Source: Carettochelys insculpta (lineage: Eukaryota > Chordata > Testudines > Carettochelyidae). From it: 64,000 nucleotides of DNA. The position numbers and the translations under genes are program-made. Below the pieces are notes generated by a model. That model had not been told where the DNA came from. It made no database searches and saw only the letters and a program-made list of their open reading frames with translations. Positions within the stretch are counted from its first letter, which is position 1, and the number at the start of each line of letters is the position of its first letter. The stretch spans positions 105,782,501-105,846,500 of the forward strand of contig NC_134137.1 of the NCBI RefSeq assembly GCF_033958435.1, in the 5' to 3' direction. Shown here piece by piece: positions 11,160 through 23,151 of the stretch.

Positions 11160-12680
11160 ATGAGGCACCTGGGTGCGCAGGTGAGCGTTACCTGCTCCTG
11201 AGTAACTCAGGAAGGAAAGGAGTTGGGGTTATGCAAGCATATACCAATATAACTATTCCAGTAAAAAAAATTACACCTGTAATAGAAATGGTGGTAATAG
11301 TACAAAGATGTGAACAGATCAGGGATTGAGAGCTCCATTTTTAGATGTTTTCCCATCAATAACCACTGTTGCCAGAAGCTTTCTGGATACCATGTTCTGT
11401 GTTAATCAAGGAGCTGGCACAAGAGATGCATCCTAGCCATTTAGGTTTATCATCTTTAGACATTATTCTAATATGCAAATCTGTCTGGCAAAGTAGGACT
11501 CTTAGGTAGTGAGGAATCTGTTATAAATCAGTGCATGGGTCAACTTTGCCTTGAGAGGACAGAGGAATCCTAAGTGATGCAGAATGTGGAGAGTATCTAG
11601 GCAGTCTTGGTAAGATACTGTGGAGGTCGGTCCATCACCAATTCCACCACCTGTATGTTGGTGGATGGAAGAAGGTACAAGTGAGGGCATTTGTTAAGTC
11701 AGTATCAATACACGTTCTCCTTTGTGTGTAAGTTTGTAATATTATCAATAATTATGCACCATGTAACCAAACAAATACAATTTTTAAGCTTGTGATCATT
11801 ACACAGAAGTATATTTACTTAGAAGGCAGAGTTTCCCCATCTTTTTATATAAACTATTCAAAACAATTAAGTCAACATAATTTTATACATTACTTGAACT
11901 TTACTGCCTGTGGAGTTTTGTGTTCTAGACCTATTGCTCTGGAATCATTCATTAGTTCTGTTCCATTAATCTATCCATTTTTCTCAGATTTGTGTTACAG
12001 TTGGCACTGAACTTTCATAAACAAGCCATGAACTGCTAATGGAATCTACATTAAATTAATCTGATAATTATGCAGTCAGAAAGGTAAAATGATAGTAGTT
12101 AATGGACCCTTTCACCTTCCTTCCCCACAAGGACTTGTCCTTAATCTTCAAAGCCCTCAGTGGTTTAGGTCTCAGTGATTTAAAATGGAACCCTTTCTTT
12201 GGACCTACAGCAGAGCACGGCAGCTTTGATAATTAGGAGCTATCAGATTGTGGACAAGGGTTTTCCACAGTTTATAAGATTTCCCTTCATTCTTGCGATG
12301 TTAAAGACTGTTTAAAAACCTATAACAACCATCTTGCAGGGGCTGAGAAAATAACAAGTATTTTTAAAACTGCTTTTTAATCAAAATTCAGTCATAAAAC
12401 CTTAATTTATTAAAGTTTGCAGCTTGCTCTGTGGGAAGAATTCAACTGAGTACACTGAAACCTTTTTATTCCTCACTGGTGTCAGTTTGGTACTTTTGTC
12501 AAATAAGTGCTCTCACTTGCAAAAAGATGAAGGAGTAGAATATAAATCAAAGCAACACTCTTGCTGTATTCACTTGAAAGACCCTTCATAACAAAGTCAA
12601 CTGGATTTTCTTACACTGATTTAAAATTTGTACTATTGACATTAGACTTGGTGGATTTGCAGGATTATCTACTATTATAT
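11160..12680. other. No recognisable feature
   Basis: No convincing coding frame or repeat boundary; ORFs at 11502-11690 and 11792-12010 show no familiar domain. Confidence 0.45.
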
Positions 12681-12682
12681 AG

Positions 12683-13545
12683 GTCATGGCTGGGCAATAA
12701 TTTTTGATGCGGGATCATTCCTAGAATTTGGAAAGTGTTCAAGGGCCATACTTTTCCATAATATTAATGGAGGAGGTGTAGGGTCTGGGATGGAGGTTGG
12801 GTGTAGAAGTGATCTTGGGATAAGGGATTAGGTTGCAAGGGTTTTGGTTGTGACCTAGGGCAGGAGAGGGTTGTGACCTGGGGCAAGAAATTGGGATGTA
12901 GGGTCTAGTAGGGGATATGGGTGCATGAGGAGGGGAAGAGGGTTTGGGTTATGTGGATTATTAGTAGAGGAGGGGGCAAAGGATTAGGATTATGTATGGG
13001 TGGGAGGGGCAGAGGGTTTGGGCCAGGAAGGGTCTGGGATGCCAGGGACAGGTTCTGGTTGGGAGACTTACCTGGGTGACTCCCGGCCAGCAGCCCAGCT
13101 GATTTCATAGGCAGGCTACTTGCCTCCCTGGCCATGGCCAAGGCCACGTGCTTCGGTGAATAACTATGTGCCTGAGAGGAATGGGAGGGGTTCTTCAAAC
13201 AGGAAGCTCCCATTGGCTACAAACCAGCCAATGGGATTGTGAACCTTCTCCCCTTTCCCCTGCCCGGCTCACAGCTATTGAAAAACAAACAGAGCCATTG
13301 CAGCCATTTGCTTGTGAAAGTAGCTTTCTTATATAGCCCCAAAGCTGTTTGCAAATGGGGAGTTTGGAAATTAAGCTCAAACCCTTGGATTTTGAATCTG
13401 CTCAGGCAGGGGCAATCAATGCACTCTCCCTCTCTTTGTGATTCCTTTTTTTTTGTTCTTGCAAGAAAGTCTAAGCCCAGCAAACCTCACTTATTGCTAG
13501 GGAGTTTGGCAGACATGTCTGGGGTCGGGGCTGGGAAGGTTTTGT
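12683..13545. mobile_element. Possible hAT-like fragment with G-rich purine repeats
   Basis: Begins 'ggctgggcaataatttttgatgc' and 'gggccata', reminiscent of hAT ends, and continues with degenerate 'gggtctggga', 'gggttttgg' and 'ggattagga' motifs to about 13040. The right limit is unclear. The frames at 13217-13547 have no recognised domain. Confidence 0.25.
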
Positions 13546-14165
13546 GATTCCATTAATGGCTTCCTTTCAAGTGACGTTAATTAATTTAGTGATTAGCACA
13601 GAAAAGCGCTGTTCCAGCTTCTGTTTCACAGGCTTATCTGATCATTATTTTATAAGACATCTAAGCCATCTGAAATGCTTTGAAAATTAGTCACAAAATC
13701 CCATGTCCGATTGCATTTACTTCTAAACATCGTGGGCCTCTTCTCTGCTGATAGAAATACATTGACTTCAAAGCAGTTAAACGAGCAGTCAATTTGTCAT
13801 GGTAATTAACTGGAAAAACAAAACAAAATCCCAAACAAACCCCTTTGTGGATTTGGACATTTTTCTCTATAATTTGGTTGATTGGACATTTTAAATTAAA
13901 ACTTCAGTATCGTGCCCTTTTGTGCGTTCAATATAAGCAGCACAGAAAGGTACTTAGATAGGGATGTGCTTATACTGTACAGGATGGTGTGATACAGACC
14001 TTTGACCAAAATGGCTTTGAGATGGTAAAGCTATGGGATATTGGTGCTGTTTATGAGGAATATGTGAAATGTTTTCCCAAATTACAGTGGTTCAAAACCT
14101 GAGACTGGCCATTAGTTTAAAACTACTGCACATCCACATCTAGTAAAGATAAATGGATATCCTCA
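13546..14165. other. No recognisable feature
   Basis: AT-rich DNA; nothing supported. Confidence 0.45.
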
Positions 14166-14169
14166 CTAG

Positions 14170-14570
14170 CATGCATTGTGTTGCCAGCAAGAGTATCCGG
14201 GGGCGGGTGTGGGCACCCTCTTGTGCCTCATGCCCTGCCCCTTCCCCACTCTGACTCCTGGACTCCTCCTGGCCATGGGCCAGGGGCCAGGCAGTGGATG
14301 GCAGGAGCAGCTGCAGGGTGCTGACACCCACAGGTTCCACCCCCACGTACTATCCAAGTGGGGCTTTGTGGCATCCTCCCAGCTAGCTGAGGCCCACATT
14401 AATTTAGGTGGGTTAGCTTTACTTTACTTCACGTTCTCTTTACTCACATGTTTGTCTGCATCTGTCTTTTCTGAGTAGGGGGTGTGGCAGGCACGGAGCT
14501 TGCCTGAGGCTTCCTCCTGTGTCCGTGGGCTGAATCTGGCCCATGTGCCATATTTTGCCTGGCAGTGATG
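14170..14570. mobile_element. Possible hAT-like terminal fragment
   Basis: The right part, read on the minus strand, gives CACTGCCAGGCAAAATATGG and 'gggccagattc', resembling hAT termini that read CAGtGGTGGGCAAA...GGGCCGGAT. The left end is not identified. Frames on both strands (14140-14478) look like GC-rich chance frames. Confidence 0.3.
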
Positions 14571-15406
14571 TAGATGTTTTTGTTGAGCACGTTTTTTGAA
14601 TGTTTTAGCAATTGATCTCTTAACAGTTGCCTCTGGAGACTCTTTCACAGGTTAATGTCTCATTCTCGGGAGACTTGCTTTCTGGTGACATTTAGGACAT
14701 TTACATCTAAGCTACTCTTCTAAAAGGCTGTTTTTCCTCAGTATTGCCAACCCCTCTAAACTTGTGTATGTTGTGACACCCCTCTTTCAGTAGTCTCAGG
14801 GACTCAAATGAATATGCATCAACCTCTTAGTCAGCGTCTTCTATCTCAAAGCCAGGGTGTGTCAGTGTCCCTTTAGCTGGGATGACTCCCAGGACTTATA
14901 CTTGTAAAAAGCCTGACCAAGTATTGGCAAGGTAAAAGCCCTGGTTGTCAGTGACTACTTATCTGCTCTGGCAAAGTAAAGAGAGCAGTGGACTGTGTGT
15001 AATTCCCAGCACCTGTTTTGCAAACAGAATGAAAGTCTGGGAAGCTTAAGTGGTGCTGCTTGCCTTCACTCTTCTTTCAAATGTCATCAGACGTTTGGCT
15101 GCATGCCTATGTCTATTCCGTGTGTTCTTTTTGTTTGTGTGCTGTGGCCAGATAGCTCATATAGCAGATTCTGATCAAACTGGCCAATAAGACCACAAGA
15201 CTTGGTTTAGTAGTGAAGGCATTCGGCCAGGGTTTTTTGTTGGCGAAGCACAGTAATAACATCTGGTAGACTTGAAGAGGCAACTGAAACATGTATGCCT
15301 GTGACAGTGGACACATTTCTCCACTTTTTATGGGGAAAATATTTGTCCATTGGTCTGGGAAAGCATAACTCATGGACTGAAGATGGTATAGTGAGCTAAA
15401 CATTAT
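14571..15406. other. No recognisable feature
   Basis: The ORF at 15113-15436 on the minus strand has no recognised domain and runs into the Harbinger terminus. Nothing else supported. Confidence 0.45.
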
Positions 15407-16036
15407 AGCTACGTGTACACTACAGCAATCTGGCAACAGACGTCACTGTCAGAAGATATCTTCCGACGAAACATCTGTCGACAGATCACGTCCACGCAGC
15501 ACAGTGGATCACTCTCTTGATTCCCCTCTGTCAATAGGGAGTGGCCGGACTGCCCGGCTGCTTTCTCAACAGAATGGGCCTTGGAACCCCATCACACAGG
15601 GTTGCATGGCCAGCAAGCCCTTCTGGGAGCCCCAACCAGGTGCACCCTTAAAGGGACACCCCCCGCACCTGCCCGCCACCCATTCTCTGCCCATGCTGAG
15701 GCTAGCCTACCTCACAGAGGGACAGCATAGCTACTGCACGGCTCCCACACTTTCTGTGAGAATTTGCTCTTTCCAGATAGCCATCGTGCCAGAACAGCCC
15801 CTGGGCTTGCAGTGGATCCACTCAGAGCTTCTTGAGCTGCTGTTCACCCTGATCGCGGCTGTCCATCTCCTCTGGGGGGGACAAGCCTGACACTGGTATA
15901 AAGGAGGATGTCATGGCTGCAACAGGGGTCCACCTGCGCCTGTCCCCTCGGGTGATCAGGCAGGTGTGGAGGTACACCACCAGTTCTGACTGCGGGGGGA
16001 CTGGCTGGTCATAGGGCTGTGGGACAACCGTAGTGG

Positions 16037-17130
16037 CTGCAGAACTTCCACATGTGGAAGGACACCTTCCTAGAGCTCTACCCCTGGCTAACCTCCACCC
16101 TCCGGAGGGAGGACACCCAGCTGCAGTCCACCATCACAATGGAGAAGCAGGTCACAATCATGCTCTGGAAGCTCACTGCTCTGGACAGCGACTGCTTCGT
16201 GGGGAACCAGTTTGGCATGCAGGTAAGGCACTCTCAGGCTGCAGGTGGGGGAGGCTGCCCAAAGGGCACCCTCAGGGAGCGGGGTTAGGGATATGAGGGG
16301 TGGGGTCGGGGAGAAAGACCTTTCCTCAGGGGACTGTACTGTCCCACCCTCACACAGATCTGCTGCCAGGGGGCAGCCTCATGGGGCAGGGGTCACCTGG
16401 AGAGAGGGTGAGGGGGACAGGAGTGGGCAGGGGAGTCCCCTGGGGCTTGAGGGACTCCCTCCCTCCGTTCCTGGTGTGTGTGTTCGGTCCCCTCCCTTTG
16501 TAGGTCATGATGGCCATCAACATGCTCCTGCTGCAGAGGGTCACCTGTTTCGTAGACGTTGATCCTGCTGTTGCCAGATTCGCCACCCAGCTGCATTGGG
16601 GCCATCAACGAGACTCACATCCCCATCCGTGCCCCGGATCACAGCATGGCTCAGTACATAAATAACAAGGGATATCACTCTGTGGTGCTGCAGGCCCTGG
16701 CTGACCACTGTGGACATTTCCTCGATGTTTACGACAGGTGGTCAGGCTGGGCACATGATGCCCACGTGTTCCACAACTTCAGCTTGTGCTGGAGCATGGA
16801 GGTGGGCACCCATGTCCCCCACCGGGAGCTGGCAGTCAGAGACATGGATGTGCTGTTGTGTATGTTGGGAAGCATTGCCTACCCCCTCATGCCCTGGCTC
16901 ATGAAACCCTGCACCGTCCAACAGGAGCTGTTTAATGCCTGGTTGAACCTGGCATGGAATCAGGTTGAGTGTGCCTTGGGCCACCTGAAGGCACATTTTA
17001 GATGCCTCCTCACTCGGCTGAATGTGAGGGAGCACAGTCATGGGGATGTGCTGTGCCCTCCACAACATAGTGGTGGGAAAGGGGGAGGCCTTCCTCCTGG
17101 GGGACGAGGCGGATGCTGGCCACAGCTATG
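16037..17130 (+). pseudogene. Harbinger (HARBI1-like, DDE) transposase, element A
   Basis: Exon 1 gives MWKDTFLELYPWLTSTLRRE followed by EKQVTIMLWKLTALDSDCFV and GNQFGMQ, the helical region ahead of the catalytic core. An intron (16223-16503) follows. Exon 2 starts VMMAINMLLLQRV and, after a frameshift near 16595, continues as GAINETHIPIRAPDHSMAQY, then INNKGYHSVVLQALADHCGH, SGWAHDAHVFHN and QVECALGHLKAHFRCLLTRL. This is the DDE_Tnp_4 fold. The first catalytic Asp of the GAID motif is Asn (AAC at 16607-16609); the second Asp (AHDAHVF) and the Glu (VECALG) are present. The frame ends in unrelated sequence at about 17131. AATAAA follows at 17749. It cannot encode an active enzyme. Family assignment is by recognised motifs. 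Confidence 0.85.
16223..16503 (+). other. Intron in Harbinger transposase A
   Basis: Donor CAG|GTAAGG and acceptor CCTTTGTAG|GTC bracket 281 bp that break the protein match; joining the flanks gives FGMQ-VMMAIN in register with the family pattern. The transposase in element C has an intron at the same point. Confidence 0.7.
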
Positions 17131-17161
17131 AACAGCCAGGTGCAGCTCCCTTCTGCTAGGC

Positions 17162-17572
17162 CAGTGGTGTCCAAATGCAAGACCCCTGATTGCCGAATGC
17201 CTCCTCCCCCTCAGCCAGGCACCCTACCCGCCCCCCCCAGCCCCGCAGTGAGGCACCCTACCTCCCCCTGCCCCTGCATCCAGGCACCCTGCTTCCTTGC
17301 CCCTAGTGACTCACTGGAGCCACCACCAGAGCCATGCTGCTGGAGCTGCCCTGCCCCAAGACGCGCAGCCCTGAGAGCCACGTGGCACAGTGCCCGAGCT
17401 CCTGAGCTGCTGCTGCCGCATGGCGCCCAAGGAACCAACACACTAGCTCCTTAGCCGCCATGCCACCATGCTGCCACCTGAGCTGCCACACTAGCCCACT
17501 GAGCCACGTTCACCAAAATACACTTCCCCGTTCGCCACAAGTGGTGAACGCGGAGCATCCTGGACACTGCAG
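17162..17572. mobile_element. hAT-like MITE nested in Harbinger A (411 bp)
   Basis: The left end is CAGTGGTGTCCAAATG and the right end reversed is CTGCAGTGTCCAGGATG. Flanking 8-mers TGCTAGGC (17154-17161) and CACTAGGC (17573-17580) match at 6 of 8 bases, as expected for an old hAT 8-bp duplication. The interior is GC-rich and non-coding; its proline/alanine-rich frames are artefacts. Confidence 0.6.
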
Positions 17573-17748
17573 CACTAGGCCCATCAGGCTGGGCTGCAGA
17601 TCCTCAAGGCCCTGAGAGAGAGCTTCTCCCATGGACCCCAATAACTGCCCCCAGGGCATCCTGAGCAGGGGGCTTCAGGCCCGCAGCCCTACTTCATCCC
17701 CTCCTTGATCCCTCCTCTTGCTCTCTCACCACTCCACAGCCCCTCCCC

Positions 17749-17754
17749 AATAAA
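17749..17754 (+). terminator. Poly(A) signal of transposase A
   Basis: AATAAA in the context AATAAACAC. The same AATAAACAC occurs after the transposase of element C (60922), supporting a shared 3' end. Confidence 0.5.
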
Positions 17755-18100
17755 CACGGATGGGGGTGGCGCTCAAATAGCCAGTTTGCTTAAAGAAAGA
17801 TAAATGTGTTGCAAATAATCTTTGTGATAACAGACTTCACTGTACAATACATTTTAATAATATACAGTGGCATGCGGCTCTTGGGATGGGGGTCGGGGGC
17901 TGCAATCCTGCGAAGGAGCAGGACCCCAAATGGCATGAGCCCCAGGATCCCCTGCTGCTATGGGTTTGGGGACCCTTCAAGGCTGGGTTGAGGCCAGGAT
18001 CATGGGAAGATACAGAAGTGGGGGGGCTGCGGCAGGACCAGGGTGGCCTAGGGAGCAGGGGGGCCAGGGGAGTACGGAGGGCTGGCATGTCAGGAGGCAT

Positions 18101-19560
18101 CTAGGGGGCAGGGGGGGCAGCCATGGCTATCAGACGCTGTGCCAGGTCCAGCATGCTCTGGGAAATGGCCAGCAGGGAGAGGGTAGGGGCTGGGGGCGGG
18201 GGAGCAGCAGTGGCAGGGGCAGTAGCTGTGGGTGGCTGGGCCAACTGGTCCCACCAGATGCTGGTGATGGTGTCCAAGTGGGACACCAGTTGGTCCCAGG
18301 CCCGCATCCGCCACTCCTGGTCTTCTCGCAGCTGCTGCTCCAGGGGGTCAGTTAACCTCCAGAGGACCCACATGACCGCCCTCTGGAGTCATTGTCCTGC
18401 TAGCAACAGGCCCTCTGGCCACCAGCCCACCCTGGCCACAGTAGGGTGCTAGCTCATCCCGGTGCTGGACCTGGCACACCTGGCTCTGGCTCCGGCTCCT
18501 GGCTAGGGCTGGCTGGCCCTGGTGGGGAGGTGGGGCTGGCCTGGCCCTCGGATGGTGCAGCTGTAAGGAAGGCAAGGAGAAATTGGTGAGTCATTCATGC
18601 AACACAGCCCCTAAGGGATTCATGCATCCCACCCACTGTGAGCAGCAGCCACCACCCCCCAAGCCAAGTGATGGGGATGTCCCAGGAACACTGAAGAGTG
18701 CCCTGCACAGCAGGTCCTGCTGCACTGGGGCTCCCTCATGCCTTGGGGACTGGGCCGACTGCAGCAGGTCCTCCCACCGCTTGGTGGGCTAGAGGCCAAG
18801 GATGGGGGGCATCTGACCAGAGAGGGGTCCCTGCATGGCCGGCGGGTGAGTCACACATTTGGCTTATAGTGCTGTCTGCAGGAGCAGGAGCTGACTCCTG
18901 CCTGTGGGTGTGCCCATGTGCCGGGAGCTGCGCTCCATGGTGGTGTGTGTATGGTTCGGTCGGGGCTTGTATGACTGACCCACTTCCTGCCATGGCAAGG
19001 GCTGGGTTACCCCCACCCCTGGGGGTGTGGGACATGCAGGGAACTTATCGGAGGGTCTCTCAAACAGGTCCGGGGATGCCCTGGATGTGGCCTGGCCGGA
19101 GGAGGGGCCCGAGTCCATGACGATCACCAGCATGCCCTCGCTGGCCTCTGAGACGGTGTCCCCCTCTGGCTCCAGCTCTAGCTGGGTCCCAGGCTGCTGC
19201 TCTGCCTGCTGTGGCTCCGGCGTGGGGGCACTCGTCCATGTCGAGGGCGGCTATGGCTGGGGGAAGAGTCCTCAGGCGGCTGTGCAGTTCAGCATAGTAG
19301 GAGCAGGTTGCGGGTCCTGCCCCCAACCTCCTAGCTGTGTCCTGGGCCAGGGAGTATCCCTGGCTCAGCTCCTTGACCTTCGCCAGACTTGCTACATTGT
19401 CCTGGTGTGGTGGCCCCATGCGGCCAGGGAGGTGGTGAGCTGGGTATAGGCTGGGGCATTCCTCCTCTTTGTGGAGGGGTCGAGGAGGATGGCGTCCTCA
19501 TCCCAGAGGCCGAGGAGTTCCTGGATCTCAGGTTCACTCTGGGGTGGGGCCCAGCATTTT
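18101..19560 (-). pseudogene. Harbinger Myb/SANT-like partner protein, element A
   Basis: The minus strand first gives PEIQELLGLWDEDAILLDPS and KRRNAPAYTQLTTSLAAWGH (about 19400-19545), a Myb/SANT-like (Myb_DNA-bind_4-type) trihelix domain. After a frame break it gives VKELSQGYSLAQDTARRLGA (about 19320-19400). Downstream are an acidic segment with VIVMDSGP and ASPDLFERP (about 19060-19130). The C-terminal part (18101-18373) reads LREDQEWRMRAWDQLVSHLD and ends ISQSMLDLAQRLIAM, a coiled-coil-like tail. In Harbinger elements this protein helps bring the transposase into the nucleus and to the DNA ends. Frames are broken and exon limits are uncertain. The gene converges on the transposase. Homologous relics lie on the minus strand in elements B and C. 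Confidence 0.7.
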
Positions 19561-20010
19561 GGGACCCCCCTGTGGTTCCCTTGAAGGCCCTGGGATGTCA
19601 CGGGGCTTCTGGCTGTCTACCATGGGCTGGGAACTGCAGGGGAATGGCTCTGAAGGCATGTGCACACTCTCAGCTTGCTGCCATGGGGTTTCCGGGGATC
19701 CCTGCAGCTTTCAGGCTGACCGGAGGCAGACAGCATAGAGCTGTGATTGTGGTGGAGGGGGTGTCTCCCAGGGCCAGCTGGCCAGTGCCATGGAGGACTG
19801 TTCTGTCGACAAAGAACCCCACCCCCGAGCGTCCACACTTGTGTTCTCCTGACAGAATCTGTCAACGAAGGTGTACAGCCCCCTGGGGGAGAGGCACAAT
19901 GCCGTTGACAAAAGTGCCTCATTCTGTTGATTTACTGTTGACAGAATGCATTTGTAGTGTGGATGCTCCCCTGGGTTTTGTCGACAAAACTCTCTAGCGT
20001 AGACCTAGCC

Positions 20011-20841
20011 TGTATGGCCTCCTTACTTTTCCATTCACAACTTGAACAGAGGCATGTCAGATGCTAGCCAACATCCAGGGGCCCCACTGCCACCTGGGGA
20101 CCCCACCACCAGCTATGGGGTCACGACCACAGCCTCTCTACTTCTGGCAGCCCTGGGAAATTGGTCCCAGGGTCCTGGTCACCGGGCTCTGCTCCTGGCC
20201 CTGGCCTACAGGTCCACTGCTGCCCCCAGCAATGGGCGCATCCTGGACACGGGTGTGGACAGATATAAGGGGGCAATACAGCACAGCACCCACGCTTTAC
20301 AAATTGGTCCCATGCCACCGCTCAGATAGCAGGAAGCAAATTCTGCACTGACTATTGGATAGATATGAGATACCCCTCAGCAATTTCCATAAATCACATT
20401 TTATAATAACATTGCATTTTCCCCAAGGAGTTTATGTGCATTATTATATTCTAAAGGTAGTGTATTTCTCTAAGTCTAATTATATGCAATATGTGAAAAC
20501 ATACTTTACAATCCTTCCCAATTTCATGCAAACACTTGAATACCCAGGTATAAAGCTTCAAACAGATTCATATTTGAACGCTATGTCACATGTTGGTACA
20601 GGGCATTGTGCACTGTTTTATTTAGATGTGATCTCACTCCCTGTTTTTGTTTGTGGTTGTATGTCAAGGCTGTTCCCCATTCTGACACTCTTGAGTTCAG
20701 AAGATGGAGACTTGCAGGAGACTTTAAAATACTTTGCCTCTATAGGCTTCTGCTTAAAAAAAGTTCCCAAGGTCACAGATTCCCTGATTTGGGAGGAAGC
20801 TGCCATCATTCAAGTGAGAAAACACCTCTTTAGAACTCAGG
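20011..20841. other. No recognisable feature
   Basis: The ORF at 20355-20885 (176 aa) has no recognised domain and runs into the MITE at 20842, which argues against a real gene. Confidence 0.45.
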
Positions 20842-21193
20842 GGCTCTGTCTACACTTGCCGTCTGCTTCAAAGGGGGCATGGTAATAAGCCTGATTGGAG
20901 AATGCTAATGAAGTGCTGCGATGAATATGTAGCACTTCATTAGGTTAATTCTCCCCATGGCAACTTGGAAGTGTCAAACTTCAAAGCGCTGGCATGCCAT
21001 GTAGCCGCGGGTGCTTTGAAGTGCTCATGGCTACGTGGCATGCCGGCATGTCGAACTTTGACACTTTGAAGTTGCCATGGGGAGAATTAGCCTAATGAAG
21101 TGTTGTGTATTCATTGAAGCACTTCATTAGCATTCTCTGATCAGGCCGATTACCATGCCCCATTCACAGATGAGGGCAAGTGCAGACATTGCC
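20842..21193. mobile_element. Foldback MITE (352 bp)
   Basis: Termini GGCTCTGTCTACACTTGCC and GGCAAGTGCAGACATTGCC-type inverted copies (the right end reads gggcaagtgcagacattgcc). Long complementary arms contain 'taatgaagtg' and 'cttcattagc'; the centre is near 21018. Same family as 55404-55702, which shares 'ccatggggagaatta'-like and 'gcctaatgaagtg' blocks. Flanking triplets are AGG and AAG, so the duplication is uncertain. Confidence 0.75.
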
Positions 21194-23151
21194 AAGAAGA
21201 CACACGTGGAATAACCCAAACTCTTAAACCACCTTTAGGAGACAGCTTGAAAACAAAGGAAGATTTTAATTTGTAGTCTCTAATAGCTGACCTTTCAGTG
21301 TTAGGCATACATACAAATGGACCCTTCTCTAGGACACAGGAATCAAATTGTTGCCTTAAGAAAAGGGTGATTTATTTACAAAACAAAAGATATGGTTGAT
21401 AAAGCATATTTGGTTGCTAGTTGTTACAGAGCAACTAAAAAAAGTTAAATTAAAGCACAGAGAATTACATTCCTGGGACTTAGTTTTAAAGTTACAGTGT
21501 ACGGGGGGTACATCAGCCAGCCTGAGAAGTCCTGTGCCGAACCCAAAATAAAAAATAACCTCATTGTATCTAATTAAATATTTCCTTTCTGCATACATAC
21601 CTGCATGCCCAGATTTCCTTGAGGCCTGGATATTTACTGAATCCTCCACACTGGGCTCAGGCTTAAACCATTTCTGTGTCTCTCTCCTCCAGTCACACAC
21701 AAGAAAGACTGTTTCAATAGGTAGCTGCTTCATTTCAAATATCCCACCCACTCGTCCTATTGGCTAAACTGTCAACTTGCCAACAAGGAACCCACTATCT
21801 CTGGGTTTAACCCTTTACAGGCATTTATTCATGACGTATTTAAAACAAGGAAATGCAAACATCCTTTAAAAGCAATGCTGTGCAAAACTAATGGATTTGA
21901 AAATTGTCATTATCATAATGGACTGATTCTGCCAAATTTCAAGTATATTTTAAGGCAGACATCCTATATACTGATACATGATACAGCTCTATCTCTCTCT
22001 CTCTCTGTGTATAATATATGTATGTGAGAAGTATGAGCTGTATGAATCATAACTCAGTTTTCTAACCTTTATGAGTTTAGTTTTTGTAAGATTTCTTTAA
22101 CATTTTTGCACTAGATAGTGTATGTGTCTTTATTTGGGCTAAACTTAAGGGACTTTCTTAATGGTATAATAATAGAAGGAAATATAAGATTTGAGCAATA
22201 AATCCAATTTCATTATATGGGTAATAACTTGTGACTGCATTTTCTTGCTCTTTCGTTCATGTGTTGCTGTTATATTTTTCATCAATTTTTAAAGCTGTCT
22301 CCATGACAGCTTGTAATTAGTAGTATGTAAAACATAACAGTTGAAACCCATATATTAATTGAAAAAATAGATAATTGAAAAAATAATTAGATCTAGATTA
22401 ATTGAAAAATATATAAAATTTTCATTAATGAAAAATACTTATGTTGTTCCTATATTCTGTATAAAGGCCCATTCATTCAGTGTTAATCCCTGCACTCAGT
22501 ATTTTATTTCCAATTCAGGATATGAAGTGAAATGTTTCCAACAGTTTTTCAGGAGGAAATATTTAACTCATAACGGCTGTTTATTTACTCAGTTACTAAC
22601 AGTATTACCAAAATGAGAAGCTGATGGAACAAGGACTGAGTAAAAGCTGAGTAAAGCCATTAGAACACGTTTCAGTTAATAATGCACTATTTCACACTGA
22701 GCAAAATGGTATGGTTTGTTGTCTGACATGAGTTTACACAATTCCTTTGTTATAGTAGAGGATGGTTCTCAGTCACACTGTTGAAGCTAGAATGTAGTTG
22801 AAAAAGGAGTCCCTGACAGAAACCTTTGGCCTACTAGAACCTGGAAATCAGAATTGTATTAAACATGAGTAAAAACTACTCTGTATACAGAATTATAGCA
22901 ATAAAATTAAAGGTGTGATTTTGATTTTTTTTTTTTTTTTTTACTTTTATACCACATTAGTTAAACTAGTGCAATTTTGTGAGTTGGCACTTTCACGTCA
23001 GTTTAAACTTGGTTCATGTTTGTTTAATCTGTCAGTAAATGTTGAAGTACAGCTTGATAAATCAATATAGCTAGTTTTAAACTGATGTAATGGAGTGCAC
23101 ACAGAGAAGCTGCACTCATTTAAACCAATTTAAGTTAAGCTGGTACATGGT
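21194..23151. other. Mostly unannotatable AT-rich DNA
   Basis: Contains a (TC)n/(TG)n microsatellite at about 21993-22015 and a run of about 20 T at 22924-22942. The minus-strand ORF at 21356-21751 has no recognised domain. No gene supported. Confidence 0.5.

Larger units (their letters stand above)
15407..20010 (+). mobile_element. PIF/Harbinger transposon A, two-gene, 4.6 kb
   Basis: The ends are inverted: AGCTACGTGTACACTAC at the left and CTAGCGTAGACCTAGCC at the right, with subterminal 'tctgtcgacaga' and 'ttgtcgacaaaa' motifs in each arm. The flanks are TAT and TGT (one mismatch). Inside are a transposase on the plus strand (16037-17130) and a Myb/SANT-like gene on the minus strand (about 18101-19560), pointing at each other. 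This is the standard two-gene plan of animal Harbinger elements. The copy is dead: frameshifts, a catalytic Asp-to-Asn change and an internal hAT-like insertion (17162-17572). Related copies are at 24.8 and 57.9 kb. Confidence 0.85.

Noticed and set aside
20355..20885. 176-aa ORF as a candidate gene
   Set aside because: No recognised domain and its end lies within a MITE.
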